This document shows positions 42,860-51,553 of a DNA stretch of 63,239 nucleotides, one piece after another. The stretch lies in assembly GCA_022769665.1 (NCBI GenBank), contig JALEIR010000082.1, forward strand, positions 1-63,239, written 5' to 3'. Each line of letters opens with the position of its first letter. The first letter of the stretch is position 1. The notes under the pieces are model-generated. The model did not search any database, was not told the origin of the DNA, and worked only from the letters and a program-made list of their open reading frames with translations. The stretch is from Lachnospiraceae bacterium (GTDB lineage Bacteria > Bacillota > Clostridia > Lachnospirales > Lachnospiraceae). A program made the translations under genes and the position numbers.

Positions 42860-43849
42860 CTACAGCCATGATACCAAAAGCGGTGCCATTATTAAAATTG
42901 CCATCAGACAACCCCATAATGTACCGATATAGGCAAGTGCTTTCTTCTTTGATGTAGGAGCCTCTCCCACAATCTTCCCTGTCTGTCCGTTGACATAGAA
43001 AGGATACTCCTGCCCATTGTAGGTATACATATATTTCCAGACAGGAAGAAGGCCGTAGCTTGCGTCACTGTCCAGAATCTGTATGTCCTGACTGATAACC
43101 TTCACGGAACTGTATCCGGCATAGCTCTCCTTCAGCAATGCCTGTGCATCCTCATTCATCTTCTTTCTCGCACGGGGTTCCATGGCGTCGGAAGGCATAT
43201 TATACTTCTCCGCATAAAATCCGGACATATACTCAGGTTTAAAATCAATAAGCTGTCCGTAGTTGTACGGTTCCATCAAATCCATGACATGATCGGGCAT
43301 TGCCTCGGAAGCATCCGCGGGAATTTTATCGAATCCGATGTCCAAATCACGGTTCACCGCATAGTAAGAGGTCTCCGTATACTCCATATTGCCGCTGCGC
43401 CAGCTTCTGACCTTTGTTCCCTCTCCCCTGAAAGAGCAATGGGTATTATAATTATAGAGCCAATAGGGCACATAGACACCCTGCATGCCGTTCAGCCGCA
43501 CTTCGGACAGAAAGTCCGTAGGTGCAAATAGATTTTTCTTGAACTTTTCTCTGATGGATTTCTTGCAAGTCTCCTTCCCCAGCTGAAAAGGCAGAATCAG
43601 CTTTGGTGTATACTCTCCCTCCACCCGCTCATTCAGAATCAGGTAGCTGTCACAATAAGGACACTGGGTTGCAGAGGTATGCTCTTCCACAGGAACTTCA
43701 CCGCCGCAATTGGGACAGACAGCCATCTCCGGAGAGGTACCGTTTGCAAGTTCCTCGCTCTTTTCACTTTCACAAAACGGACAAAACATGGTATGCTTCT
43801 CCGGGCTGTATACCACGTTGCCTCCACAATTTTTACATCTGAAATACAT
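42860..43849 (-). CDS. Double zinc-ribbon membrane protein of unknown function
   Basis: The 329-residue protein begins with two four-cysteine zinc ribbons (CKNCGGNVVY ... CPFCESEK and CPNCGGEVPV ... CPYCDSYL, residues 4-70). A middle region with KLILPFQLGKETCKKSIREK and VYVPYWLYNYN follows, resembling TFIIB-type zinc-ribbon proteins widespread in Clostridia, and a C-terminal YPFYVNGQTGKIVG repeat-like segment plus one membrane helix (about 305-326). The function is unestablished; pairing with the TPM gene recurs in Lachnospiraceae as far as general knowledge goes (inference). Confidence 0.78.
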   Translation of the reverse strand: MYFRCKNCGGNVVYSPEKHTMFCPFCESEKSEELANGTSPEMAVCPNCGGEVPVEEHTSATQCPYCDSYLILNERVEGEYTPKLILPFQLGKETCKKSIREKFKKNLFAPTDFLSEVRLNGMQGVYVPYWLYNYNTHCSFRGEGTKVRSWRSGNMEYTETSYYAVNRDLDIGFDKIPADASEAMPDHVMDLMEPYNYGQLIDFKPEYMSGFYAEKYNMPSDAMEPRARKKMNEDAQALLKESYAGYSSVKVISQDIQILDSDASYGLLPVWKYMYTYNGQEYPFYVNGQTGKIVGEAPTSKKKALAYIGTLWGCLMAILIMAPLLVSWL

Positions 43850-44022
43850 TTCTTACCCCCTCTTATGTATTTGCGGGCGCGCATCTGTTCTGCGTTGTCT
43901 GCGCTACCTGCTTTCTTATACATTTGATTGTGACAGTCCATTTTTATATTTTATGGCTGAACTGTTATAAACAGAATATCATATTCCCAAAAAATACGCC
44001 ATAGTTTCTTGTGCACGAATAA

Positions 44023-44050
44023 GGCCCTCATCGTGCTGACAATGAGGGCC
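44023..44050 (-). terminator. Terminator after tpiA
   Basis: Perfect 9-bp arms GGCCCTCAT (44023-44031) and ATGAGGGCC (44042-44050) lie just downstream of the tpiA stop, followed on the minus strand by TTATTCG. It closes the gap-pgk-tpiA operon; the T-tract is short. Confidence 0.75.
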
Positions 44051-44065
44051 CGTAGAAAACTTATC

Positions 44066-44818
44066 TTACTTATTATAATTTACAATCTGACCAAAATCAG
44101 GCTTCAAAGAAGCACCGCCTACCAGACCGCCGTCAATGTCGGGCTGTGCAAACAGCTCGGGAGCACTGGATGCGGATACGGAGCCGCCGTACTGGATACG
44201 AATTGCGGCGGCGGTTGCCTCGTCGTAAATTTCAGCTATGCACTCACGAATGGCTTTGCAGACCTCCTGAGCCTGTTCGGTAGTAGCTACCTTGCCGGTT
44301 CCGATAGCCCAGATAGGCTCGTATGCGATGACAGCTGTTGCAGCCTGTGCTGCGGTAACATTTAAGAAAGCAATCTTTATCTGCTGGCGGATAAAGTCAA
44401 TGGTAACTCCCTGTTCTCTCTGGGTCAGTGTCTCACCGCAACAGATAATAGGGGTAATACCGTGTTCAAAAGCCTTCAAAACCTTCTTATTCACAGTTTC
44501 ATCCGTCTCTGCAAAGTACTCTCTTCTCTCGGAGTGTCCGATAATTACATACTTTACACCTGCATCGGTAAGCATGTCGGGAGAGATTTCACCGGTATAT
44601 GCACCCTTCTCCTCAAAGTACATGTTTTCAGCACCGATTTGAATATTGGTACCCTTTGCTGCCTCCATGGCAGGAATGATGTCAATAGAAGGTACACAGA
44701 ACAGTACATCCACATCATCATTCTTTACAAGAGGTTTCAGGGTGTTAATCAGCTCTACTGCCTGACTGGGAGTCATATTCATCTTCCAGTTGCCGGCAAT
44801 GATTTTCTTTCTTGCCAT
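44066..44818 (-). CDS. tpiA: Triosephosphate isomerase
   Basis: TpiA interconverts DHAP and glyceraldehyde-3-phosphate in glycolysis. The 250-residue TIM barrel shows [11 protein letters not shown] (catalytic Lys), [13 protein letters not shown] (His95-type) and [14 protein letters not shown] (catalytic Glu), plus the phosphate-binding [15 protein letters not shown] and [11 protein letters not shown]. The start at 44816-44818 (MARKKII) is chosen because GAGGAAA lies at proper spacing; an ATG two codons earlier overlaps that site. It is last in the gap-pgk-tpiA operon. Confidence 0.97.
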   Translation of the reverse strand: MARKKIIAGNWKMNMTPSQAVELINTLKPLVKNDDVDVLFCVPSIDIIPAMEAAKGTNIQIGAENMYFEEKGAYTGEISPDMLTDAGVKYVIIGHSERREYFAETDETVNKKVLKAFEHGITPIICCGETLTQREQGVTIDFIRQQIKIAFLNVTAAQAATAVIAYEPIWAIGTGKVATTEQAQEVCKAIRECIAEIYDEATAAAIRIQYGGSVSASSAPELFAQPDIDGGLVGGASLKPDFGQIVNYNK

Positions 44819-44838
44819 AATCATTTCCTCTTTCTAAC

Positions 44839-46062
44839 TTATTTATCGTCCGCTGCTGCTACGCCGGGAAGTACCTTGCCCTCGAGGAACTCCAGGGAAG
44901 CGCCGCCGCCGGTGGAAATGTGACTCATCTTGTCGCCGAAACCAAGCTGGTTTACAGCTGCTGCGGAGTCGCCGCCGCCGATAATGGTGGTTGCATCGGT
45001 CTCAGCCAAAGCCTTTGCCACTGCGATGGTACCTGCTGCCAGAGTAGGATTCTCGAAAACACCCATAGGTCCGTTCCATACAACGGTCTTTGCGCTCTTT
45101 ACGGCATCGGCATACATTGCTGCAGTCTTAGGTCCGATATCACAACCCTCTCTGTCTGCAGGCATATTGTTAACATCATAAACCTCAACCTCAACAGGTG
45201 CGTCAATGGGATTCGGGAACTCAGCGATGGTTACGGAGTCAACGGGAAGCAACAGCTTCTTGCCCAATTTCTCAGCCTTTGCCATCATTTCCTTACAGTA
45301 ATCAATCTTCTCATTGTCAACCAGCGACTTACCGATTTCATAGCCCTGTGCCTTTAAGAAGGTGTAAGCCATACCGCCGCCGATAATCAGGGTATCGCAC
45401 TTCTCCAGCAGATTGGAGATAACATTCAGTTTATCCGCAACCTTGGCACCGCCCAAAATTGCAACAAAGGGTCTTACGGGATTCTCAACCGCATTGCCCA
45501 GGAAGTTGATTTCCTTCTGCATCAGGTAACCTACAACGTTCTCGCCGCCCTTTGCGGTGATGAACTTGGTAACACCCTCAACAGATGCATGTGCTCTGTG
45601 GGAAGAACCAAAAGCATCGCATACATACAAGTCAGCCAAATCGGCCAATTCTTTGGAGAATTGCTCGCCGTTCTTGGTCTCCTCCGCACCGCGGAAACGG
45701 GTATTCTGAAGCAGGACAACATCACCCTCCTTCATGTTTTCAACAGCCTTGGTTGCCTCAGGGCCGGTTACGTTGTAATCTGCCACAAAGGTAACCTCCT
45801 TGCCCAGTTTCTCGGACAATCTCTTTGCTACAGGTGCCAGAGACTCACCCTCATTGGGTCCGTTCTTTACCTTGCCCAGATGGGAGCAAAGAATTACCTT
45901 GCCACCGTCGTTAATCAGCTTCTGAATGGTAGGCAGAGCTGCCACGATTCTTGTCTCGTCGGTTATCTCACCGTTCTTCAAAGGTACGTTAAAGTCACAT
46001 CTTACCAGAACTCTTTTGCCCTTTGCGTTGATGTCATCAACGGATTTCTTATTCAATCCCAT
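44839..46062 (-). CDS. pgk: Phosphoglycerate kinase
   Basis: Pgk makes ATP from 1,3-bisphosphoglycerate. The 407-residue protein has [16 protein letters not shown], substrate-binding RIVAALPTI and SHLGKVK, and C-terminal nucleotide-binding [15 protein letters not shown] and [16 protein letters not shown]. Length is slightly over the typical 394 through small insertions. A strong hairpin lies between gap and pgk, suggesting separate control of the two parts of the operon. Confidence 0.97.
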   Translation of the reverse strand: MGLNKKSVDDINAKGKRVLVRCDFNVPLKNGEITDETRIVAALPTIQKLINDGGKVILCSHLGKVKNGPNEGESLAPVAKRLSEKLGKEVTFVADYNVTGPEATKAVENMKEGDVVLLQNTRFRGAEETKNGEQFSKELADLADLYVCDAFGSSHRAHASVEGVTKFITAKGGENVVGYLMQKEINFLGNAVENPVRPFVAILGGAKVADKLNVISNLLEKCDTLIIGGGMAYTFLKAQGYEIGKSLVDNEKIDYCKEMMAKAEKLGKKLLLPVDSVTIAEFPNPIDAPVEVEVYDVNNMPADREGCDIGPKTAAMYADAVKSAKTVVWNGPMGVFENPTLAAGTIAVAKALAETDATTIIGGGDSAAAVNQLGFGDKMSHISTGGGASLEFLEGKVLPGVAAADDK

Positions 46063-46096
46063 TTTACAATCTCCTTTTCTTTAACATTACATTAAA

Positions 46097-46123
46097 GGGG
46101 CCCGGTCCAAATGACCGGACCCC
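46097..46123 (-). other. GC-rich hairpin between gap and pgk
   Basis: GGGGCCCGGTC (46097-46107) pairs with GACCGGACCCC (46113-46123), 11 bp with one G-U-type mismatch and a 5-nt loop. On the minus strand it is followed only by TTTAAT. It may be a partial terminator or an mRNA-processing and stability element giving more gap than pgk. Confidence 0.8.
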
Positions 46124-46148
46124 CTAAAGGTCTTTCTTTTACAGCGCC

Positions 46149-47162
46149 TTACTTAAGCTCGCTGAAGTACTTGATGGTACGAACCATCTGAGAAGTATAG
46201 CTGTTCTCGTTGTCATACCAGGAAACAACCTGTACCAGAGAGTTGCCGTCATCCATCTTGGAAACCATGGTCTGGGTTGCATCGAAGATGGAACCGTAGG
46301 TGCTTCCAACGATATCGGAAGATACGATTTCGTCCTCATTGTAATCGAAGGACTCAGTTCTTGCTGCCTTCATAGCTGCGTTGATACCTTCCTTGGTAAC
46401 TTCGCCCTTAACAACTGCTACCAGAATGGTGGTAGAACCGGTAGGGGTAGGTACACGCTGTGCGGAGCCGATGAGCTTACCGTTCAGTTCAGGAATAACA
46501 AGTCCGATTGCCTTTGCAGCACCGGTGGAGTTGGGAACGATATTGCAAGCGCCTGCACGGCTTCTTCTCAAATCGCCCTTTCTCTGAGGTCCGTCAAGAA
46601 TCATCTGGTCGCCGGTATAAGCATGTACAGTGGTCATGATACCGCTCTGGATAGGAGCGAAATCGTTCAGAGCCTTAGCCATGGGTGCCAGACAGTTTGT
46701 TGTACAGGAAGCTGCGGAAATAACGGTATCTTCGGGCTTCAGGGTATTGTGGTTAACATTGTATACGATGGTAGGCAGATCGTTTCCTGCGGGAGCAGAG
46801 ATAACAACCTTACGTGCGCCTGCGGTAATGTGAGCGGAAGCCTTCTCCTTAGAGGTGTAGAAACCGGTACACTCCAGAACAACGTCAACCTTCAGCTCGC
46901 CCCAGGGAAGCTTGGATGCATCTGCTTCCTTGTAGATAGTGATGGTCTTGCCGTTTACGGTGATGTTATCCTCGCCTGCTACTACGGAATCAGCATACTT
47001 GTACTTACCCTGTGAAGAGTCATACTTTAACAGATGTGCCAGCATCTTGGGACTGGTCAAATCGTTGATTGCTACTACCTCATATCCTTCTGCATCAAAC
47101 ATCTGTCTGAATGCCAGACGACCGATACGGCCGAAACCATTAATTGCTACTCTTACTGCCAT
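46149..47162 (-). CDS. gap: Glyceraldehyde-3-phosphate dehydrogenase, type I (glycolytic)
   Basis: Gap oxidises glyceraldehyde-3-phosphate with NAD. The 337-residue protein has the N-terminal Rossmann motif [18 protein letters not shown], the catalytic cysteine in [17 protein letters not shown] (near residue 155), [20 protein letters not shown] and C-terminal [17 protein letters not shown]. The length is typical. AGGAGG precedes the ATG. It is first in the gap-pgk-tpiA operon, which lacks the usual cggR repressor gene. Confidence 0.97.
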   Translation of the reverse strand: MAVRVAINGFGRIGRLAFRQMFDAEGYEVVAINDLTSPKMLAHLLKYDSSQGKYKYADSVVAGEDNITVNGKTITIYKEADASKLPWGELKVDVVLECTGFYTSKEKASAHITAGARKVVISAPAGNDLPTIVYNVNHNTLKPEDTVISAASCTTNCLAPMAKALNDFAPIQSGIMTTVHAYTGDQMILDGPQRKGDLRRSRAGACNIVPNSTGAAKAIGLVIPELNGKLIGSAQRVPTPTGSTTILVAVVKGEVTKEGINAAMKAARTESFDYNEDEIVSSDIVGSTYGSIFDATQTMVSKMDDGNSLVQVVSWYDNENSYTSQMVRTIKYFSELK

Positions 47163-47186
47163 TTTAGTTTCCTCCTAAAATATATT

Positions 47187-47228
47187 ATTATATCATTTCG
47201 ACTTCTCCGCTTACAGCTTGTCACAAGC
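47187..47228 (-). promoter_or_regulatory. Candidate gap promoter with adjacent palindrome
   Basis: On the minus strand TATAAT (47187-47192) lies 25 bases before the gap ATG, with a weak -35 (TGTAAG, 47210-47215) at 17 bases. Immediately upstream is a palindrome GCTTGT-C-ACAAGC (47216-47228) that could be an operator. The rest of this 256-base divergent region holds no gene. Confidence 0.45.
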
Positions 47229-47418
47229 CTGACCGCAGATTGTCAAAATTTTATCAGCAAAGCTATTTTACCTAATTTCCCACGATAATTCAAGATGTAA
47301 ATGAAAAATAATTTCCATTTCTTCTAATTTTTATGTTTTAACTTCTTATTCCCTTTTCTTCTGTTTTGATTTATACTGTAAACAAGCAACTAATCACAAC
47401 CAAAGAGGAAACAACAAT

Positions 47419-50028
47419 ATGAGATACGTTTGTCCTATTATTCTTTATACATGCAGCGTTTTATCGTTTTATTTTGCGTTCCGAATTCTTTGTTCCCACT
47501 CGAAAAAGCATATCGCTTATCGCTTGCTGGCAGGTATGTCCATCGGCAGCGGTATCTGGAGTGTGGGCTTCGGAGCCATGCTTTTACAGCATTCCCCCGA
47601 CGCAGCATACTACTGCCGTGCCTTCGGTCTGTACGGAACCTTTATTTATCTCATTATGGTTCAGTTTCTGATATGTTATATTTCCAAAATTCCCAAAGGC
47701 TGGACTGTTTTGTTTGACGGGCTCTCCCTGTTAGGCATTCCCATATGTATACTTATCACCGGCAAAAGTCAGTCTGTGTATTTTCCCGGCCGTCTGGGTA
47801 TGACCTATTCCTTTGTCCCGGGCTTTGCAAACAATGCCTATACAGCCTACACCGCAATGCTCATCCTTGCTATAATAGGAATCAGCATCTATATGATTCG
47901 TTTTTCCAGGGTAAAGCGGCTTCAATTCTTCGGAAAAAGCTTTCTTCTGATGGTTGCCCTGATGCTGATTGGCACTATCCTGGATACGCTTCTGCCTTTT
48001 CTCGGCGTACCTGCCATTCCCGGAAGCACGATGACCCAGTTCTGGGGGTTGATTCTCCTCCTGAAGGCCGTGCAGATAAATGACCGTTCCAAAATCAACG
48101 TGGAAAACATGTCTGAATATATCTACTATTCCATTTCCACGCCCATCCTGGTTTTTGATGCGGATTCCAGACTTCAGATTGCCAATGACGCTGCGGCAGA
48201 ATTTTTAAATATCAACCCTTCCGTACTGTCTCAGAAATCAGTTACGATTTCCCAGTTGTTCCGGGTAGACAGAGATACCGTTTTCGATTTTTCCGGAAAC
48301 AGTCTGAATCTCGACTCCGTCTGCGAGCGCAACCAACTTTATTGCAATCTGGCAATCAACAAAATTCAGGACCGCTACGATGATATAATCGGATATATCA
48401 TTGTTGTAACAGATTTATCCGAACGCATCAGAACCATGCAGAATCTGGAAGAAGCAAAACTGGCCGCCGAAGCTGCCAACCGTTCCAAGAGTTCCTTCCT
48501 GGCCAACATGTCCCACGAAATCCGTACACCCATGAATGCCATTCTGGGATTCTCTGAATTGATTCTGAAAATGGATATTGATACAAAGGTGCGGGAATAC
48601 GTGGCAGATATCAGAAGTTCCTGCCAGAACCTGCTTGCCGTCATCAATGACGTCCTTGATATTTCCAAACTGGATTCCGGAAAAATGGAGCTCTCCTGTG
48701 CCAATTTCCATCTGTGTCCTCTTCTTCAGGATACTTTCCATATCATTGATATTCAGGCCCGCAAAAAGGGATTGCTGTTTACCATGGATGTGGATCCCGA
48801 AGTACCCAGGGAGCTTTACGGCGACAAGACACGAATCCGGGGCGTACTGATTAATATCCTAAGCAATGCGATAAAATACACCTCCGAGGGAACCGTTTCC
48901 TTCTCTGTCAAAGTTCTTGAGAAAACGGCGGATACCGTAAAGATGGCCTATGTCATCACAGATACCGGAATGGGCATTACCGAAGATGATAAGAAACATC
49001 TTTTTGAAAGTTTTTCACGCTTTGATCAAAAAAAGAATCAAAATGTTGAGGGAACCGGTCTCGGTCTCGCCATCGTAAACGGATACGTACAATTGATGGG
49101 AGGCACCATCGCCGTTGACAGCACCTACGGTAAGGGTTCTACCTTTACGGTTACACTCACCCACCAAATTGTAGATGCACGCCCCATCGAAACTCCCGAT
49201 GTCTGTTCCCGGGAAACAAGCGCTCTGAATACACACGAAATCAAAATCCGGGATGTCAGTGTGCTTGTAACGGACGATAACCAAATCAACCTAAAAGTCA
49301 TCCGGAACACACTGGAATACTATGGTTTTACGGTAGATACCGCTGCCTGCGGTGCGGATGCCGTTGCACTTTGCAGCCAAAAGGAATTCGATCTGGTATT
49401 TATGGATCAGATGATGCCCGGCATGGACGGAATAGAAGCCATGCGTCAAATCCGGGCTCTTTCGCCGCATTACGCCGCCGGCGGCCGTGGAAAAATCATT
49501 GTTCTGACAGCAAACGCAATCGCCGGAATGCGTAGGGAACTGATGGAAAAAGGATTTGACGAATATCTCGGAAAGCCGATAAACTTCAGAGAACTGGAAC
49601 GTATCATCAATCTCTTTGTTCCCTCTGAAAAAATCACATTCCTCAGTGCCGAAAACGAAGCTTCAGGACTTCCCATATCCGAACTCCTCCCCGACTTAAA
49701 TGTTGAGGACGGCATTAACCACTGCGGAGGAGAATCTTCTCTTTATATAGAGATTCTCCACATGGTACATGAATCTGCTCCCGATCAGCTTGCAGAGCTG
49801 AAAAAGCTCCTTGCTGAAAAAGATTACGATAATTACACAGTTCATATCCACTCCCTAAAGGGGCAACTGCTGAACATTGGTAATCCTTCCCTGGCCGAGG
49901 CTGCCCGCAATCTGGAGTATGCAGCAAAGGAAGGACGATATGAATACCTCGATGAACATACGGAAGTGTTTACCGAAAGATACGAAAATCTGGTAAAACA
50001 GTTAGAAAGCGCATTTGCTTCAATGTAA
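47419..50028 (+). CDS. Hybrid sensor histidine kinase with 7TM, PAS, receiver and HPt domains
   Basis: The 869-residue protein carries a complete phosphorelay. Residues about 1-220 form a seven-helix membrane region like the histidine-kinase 7TM N-terminal domain. A PAS domain follows (about 235-345, SISTPILVFDADSRLQI). Then come HisKA with H366 (NMSHEIRTPMNAI), the HATPase with NILSNAIKYT, DTGMGI and GTGLGLAI, a receiver (about 610-735) with D663 in LVFMDQMMPGMDG and K in LGKPI, and an HPt domain (about 770-869) with H811 in VHIHSLKGQL. GAGGAAAC precedes the ATG. No cognate response regulator is adjacent; a PHP phosphoesterase gene follows 13 bases later. Confidence 0.95.
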   Translation: MRYVCPIILYTCSVLSFYFAFRILCSHSKKHIAYRLLAGMSIGSGIWSVGFGAMLLQHSPDAAYYCRAFGLYGTFIYLIMVQFLICYISKIPKGWTVLFDGLSLLGIPICILITGKSQSVYFPGRLGMTYSFVPGFANNAYTAYTAMLILAIIGISIYMIRFSRVKRLQFFGKSFLLMVALMLIGTILDTLLPFLGVPAIPGSTMTQFWGLILLLKAVQINDRSKINVENMSEYIYYSISTPILVFDADSRLQIANDAAAEFLNINPSVLSQKSVTISQLFRVDRDTVFDFSGNSLNLDSVCERNQLYCNLAINKIQDRYDDIIGYIIVVTDLSERIRTMQNLEEAKLAAEAANRSKSSFLANMSHEIRTPMNAILGFSELILKMDIDTKVREYVADIRSSCQNLLAVINDVLDISKLDSGKMELSCANFHLCPLLQDTFHIIDIQARKKGLLFTMDVDPEVPRELYGDKTRIRGVLINILSNAIKYTSEGTVSFSVKVLEKTADTVKMAYVITDTGMGITEDDKKHLFESFSRFDQKKNQNVEGTGLGLAIVNGYVQLMGGTIAVDSTYGKGSTFTVTLTHQIVDARPIETPDVCSRETSALNTHEIKIRDVSVLVTDDNQINLKVIRNTLEYYGFTVDTAACGADAVALCSQKEFDLVFMDQMMPGMDGIEAMRQIRALSPHYAAGGRGKIIVLTANAIAGMRRELMEKGFDEYLGKPINFRELERIINLFVPSEKITFLSAENEASGLPISELLPDLNVEDGINHCGGESSLYIEILHMVHESAPDQLAELKKLLAEKDYDNYTVHIHSLKGQLLNIGNPSLAEAARNLEYAAKEGRYEYLDEHTEVFTERYENLVKQLESAFASM

Positions 50029-50041
50029 GAAAGGAGATACT

Positions 50042-50860
50042 ATGCCAATTCAATCGGACTGCCATTTACACTCTTCCCATTCCGGCGACTCAAATACTCC
50101 CATGGAAGAAATGATATTAGCCGGAATTGCCCGGGGACTTACCACTATGTGTTTTACAGAACATCAGGATATCAATTATCCCGACTCTCCCGAAAATCCA
50201 GGCAACATCTTTTTGCTGAATACAGACTCCTATCTCTATGAGTTAGCCTGCCTGAAGGAAAAATATAAAAATCAGATTCGTCTGCTCTTTGGAGTCGAGC
50301 TTGGGCTTCAACCGGATATTATGCGTCAAAACGCAATATACGCGAAATCCTACGAATTTGACTTTATCATAGGTTCTACCCACATCTGTCACGGCAAAGA
50401 CCCTTACTATCCGGCTTTCTTCGAGGGACGCAGTGTGGAAGAAGCCTATCGTGAATACTTTGAATCCATTCTGGAAAATATAAAAAAGTTTTCCAATTTT
50501 GATGTCTGCGGCCACTTAGACTACGTAATACGGTACGGTACCGATAAAGACAGTAATTACAGCTATGATAAGTATAAGGATATTATTGATGCCATTCTTG
50601 AAATACTATTGGAAAAAGGGAAAGGTATTGAACTGAATACCGGAGGAATCAAATCCGGAATGAAAGATTTTCACCCCTGTACGGATATCTTAAAACGCTA
50701 CCGTGAGCTTGGCGGTGAGATAATTACCGTGGGAAGCGACTCTCATGATATCGCTCATATCGGAGATTATTTTCAAAGAGCAACAGAGGTACTGAAGGAA
50801 TGCGGTTTCCGTTACTACACCGTCTTTGAGCAGAGAACGCCCGAATATATAAAATTATAA
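50042..50860 (+). CDS. hisK: PHP-family histidinol-phosphatase-like phosphoesterase
   Basis: The 272-residue protein (start MPIQSDCHLHSSHSGD after GAAAGGAGAT) is a TIM-barrel PHP phosphoesterase of the HisJ/HisK type. Metal-binding motifs are intact: CHLHSSHSGDSN, FTEHQD, LLFGVELGLQ, IIGSTHICHG, VCGHLDYVIRYG, ELNTGGI and VGSDSHD. The family normally removes phosphate from histidinol phosphate in histidine synthesis. Here the gene is not near his genes and forms an operon with a phosphorelay kinase, so other phosphate substrates are possible (inference). A convergent hairpin follows. Confidence 0.9.
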   Translation: MPIQSDCHLHSSHSGDSNTPMEEMILAGIARGLTTMCFTEHQDINYPDSPENPGNIFLLNTDSYLYELACLKEKYKNQIRLLFGVELGLQPDIMRQNAIYAKSYEFDFIIGSTHICHGKDPYYPAFFEGRSVEEAYREYFESILENIKKFSNFDVCGHLDYVIRYGTDKDSNYSYDKYKDIIDAILEILLEKGKGIELNTGGIKSGMKDFHPCTDILKRYRELGGEIITVGSDSHDIAHIGDYFQRATEVLKECGFRYYTVFEQRTPEYIKL

Positions 50861-50875
50861 TACTGTTATACAGAT

Positions 50876-50901
50876 TGTGCCTTCCGGTTACGGAAGGCAC
50901 A
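50876..50901 (+). terminator. Hairpin between convergent genes (kinase/PHP operon and OB-fold-like gene)
   Basis: TGTGCCTTCCG (50876-50886) and CGGAAGGCACA (50891-50901) form an 11-bp perfect stem with a 4-nt loop. No classic T-tract follows on either strand, so bidirectional termination would be weak. Confidence 0.7.
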
Positions 50902-50943
50902 TCATTCGTTAATGCATTGATTTCGGAACTACCCTTTCCTCTC

Positions 50944-51471
50944 TCAATCGCAGAGAACCACAACAAGCCTCGGCGTCGTCTGAGCCGGAATGCTCCGGGT
51001 AGAATTATCGTAGATGACCACTAAATTGTGATTTGCCGGACTGCCCTGAAAATACTGATTGTTTGTGGTACGCACATCCACCGAGCCGTCCATGTTCAGC
51101 TGCAGAGTCTGTTCCTCGTTCACCATGGTCATATTATAGTAGCTTACATCAATCATTCGTCCGTTTTTTTCCTGTGCTGCAACCACCGCATTATACTGAG
51201 GCGGATAAATCAGAGGCATAGGCGCATCTGCCGCATACCAGAAGGTACACATCATTCCTACCGAAAGCGTCTCAAAATCAACCACATAAGTAGACGGCGT
51301 CATGACAAAGTTCACCGTGTTCCCATCCTTATCCTCCAGAGTGACAAAAATCATACACCCATTTGCCCTGCGGTTTCCGATCCTGGTAGGTACCATATCC
51401 ACAATGGTTCCTGTTACAGAACCGAAACGGTTTCTTCTGAAGGGCATTCTCCCGTTAAAATTGAAATCCAT
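50944..51471 (-). CDS. Unrecognised 175-residue OB-fold-like protein
   Basis: No family is recognised with confidence. The protein starts MDFNFNGRMPFRRNRFG, with a glycine/arginine-rich beginning, followed by VTGTIVDMVPTR ... MIFVTLEDKDGNTVNFVM, a beta-strand pattern reminiscent of an OB fold, and a distinctive MCTFWYAADAPMPLIYPPQY segment. The C-terminal half is also beta-rich. There is no signal peptide or membrane helix. It is a single gene, convergent with the kinase/PHP operon, and likely cytoplasmic. Coding confidence comes from the clean 528-base frame and codon usage like its neighbours. Confidence 0.75.
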   Translation of the reverse strand: MDFNFNGRMPFRRNRFGSVTGTIVDMVPTRIGNRRANGCMIFVTLEDKDGNTVNFVMTPSTYVVDFETLSVGMMCTFWYAADAPMPLIYPPQYNAVVAAQEKNGRMIDVSYYNMTMVNEEQTLQLNMDGSVDVRTTNNQYFQGSPANHNLVVIYDNSTRSIPAQTTPRLVVVLCD

Positions 51472-51553
51472 ACTAAAAGTGCTCCCGATAAATATTGTTC
51501 TCTCATCATTCTATGCAACAGCTTCTTCTCCGTGCCTGTTCTGCCGTTCTTTC

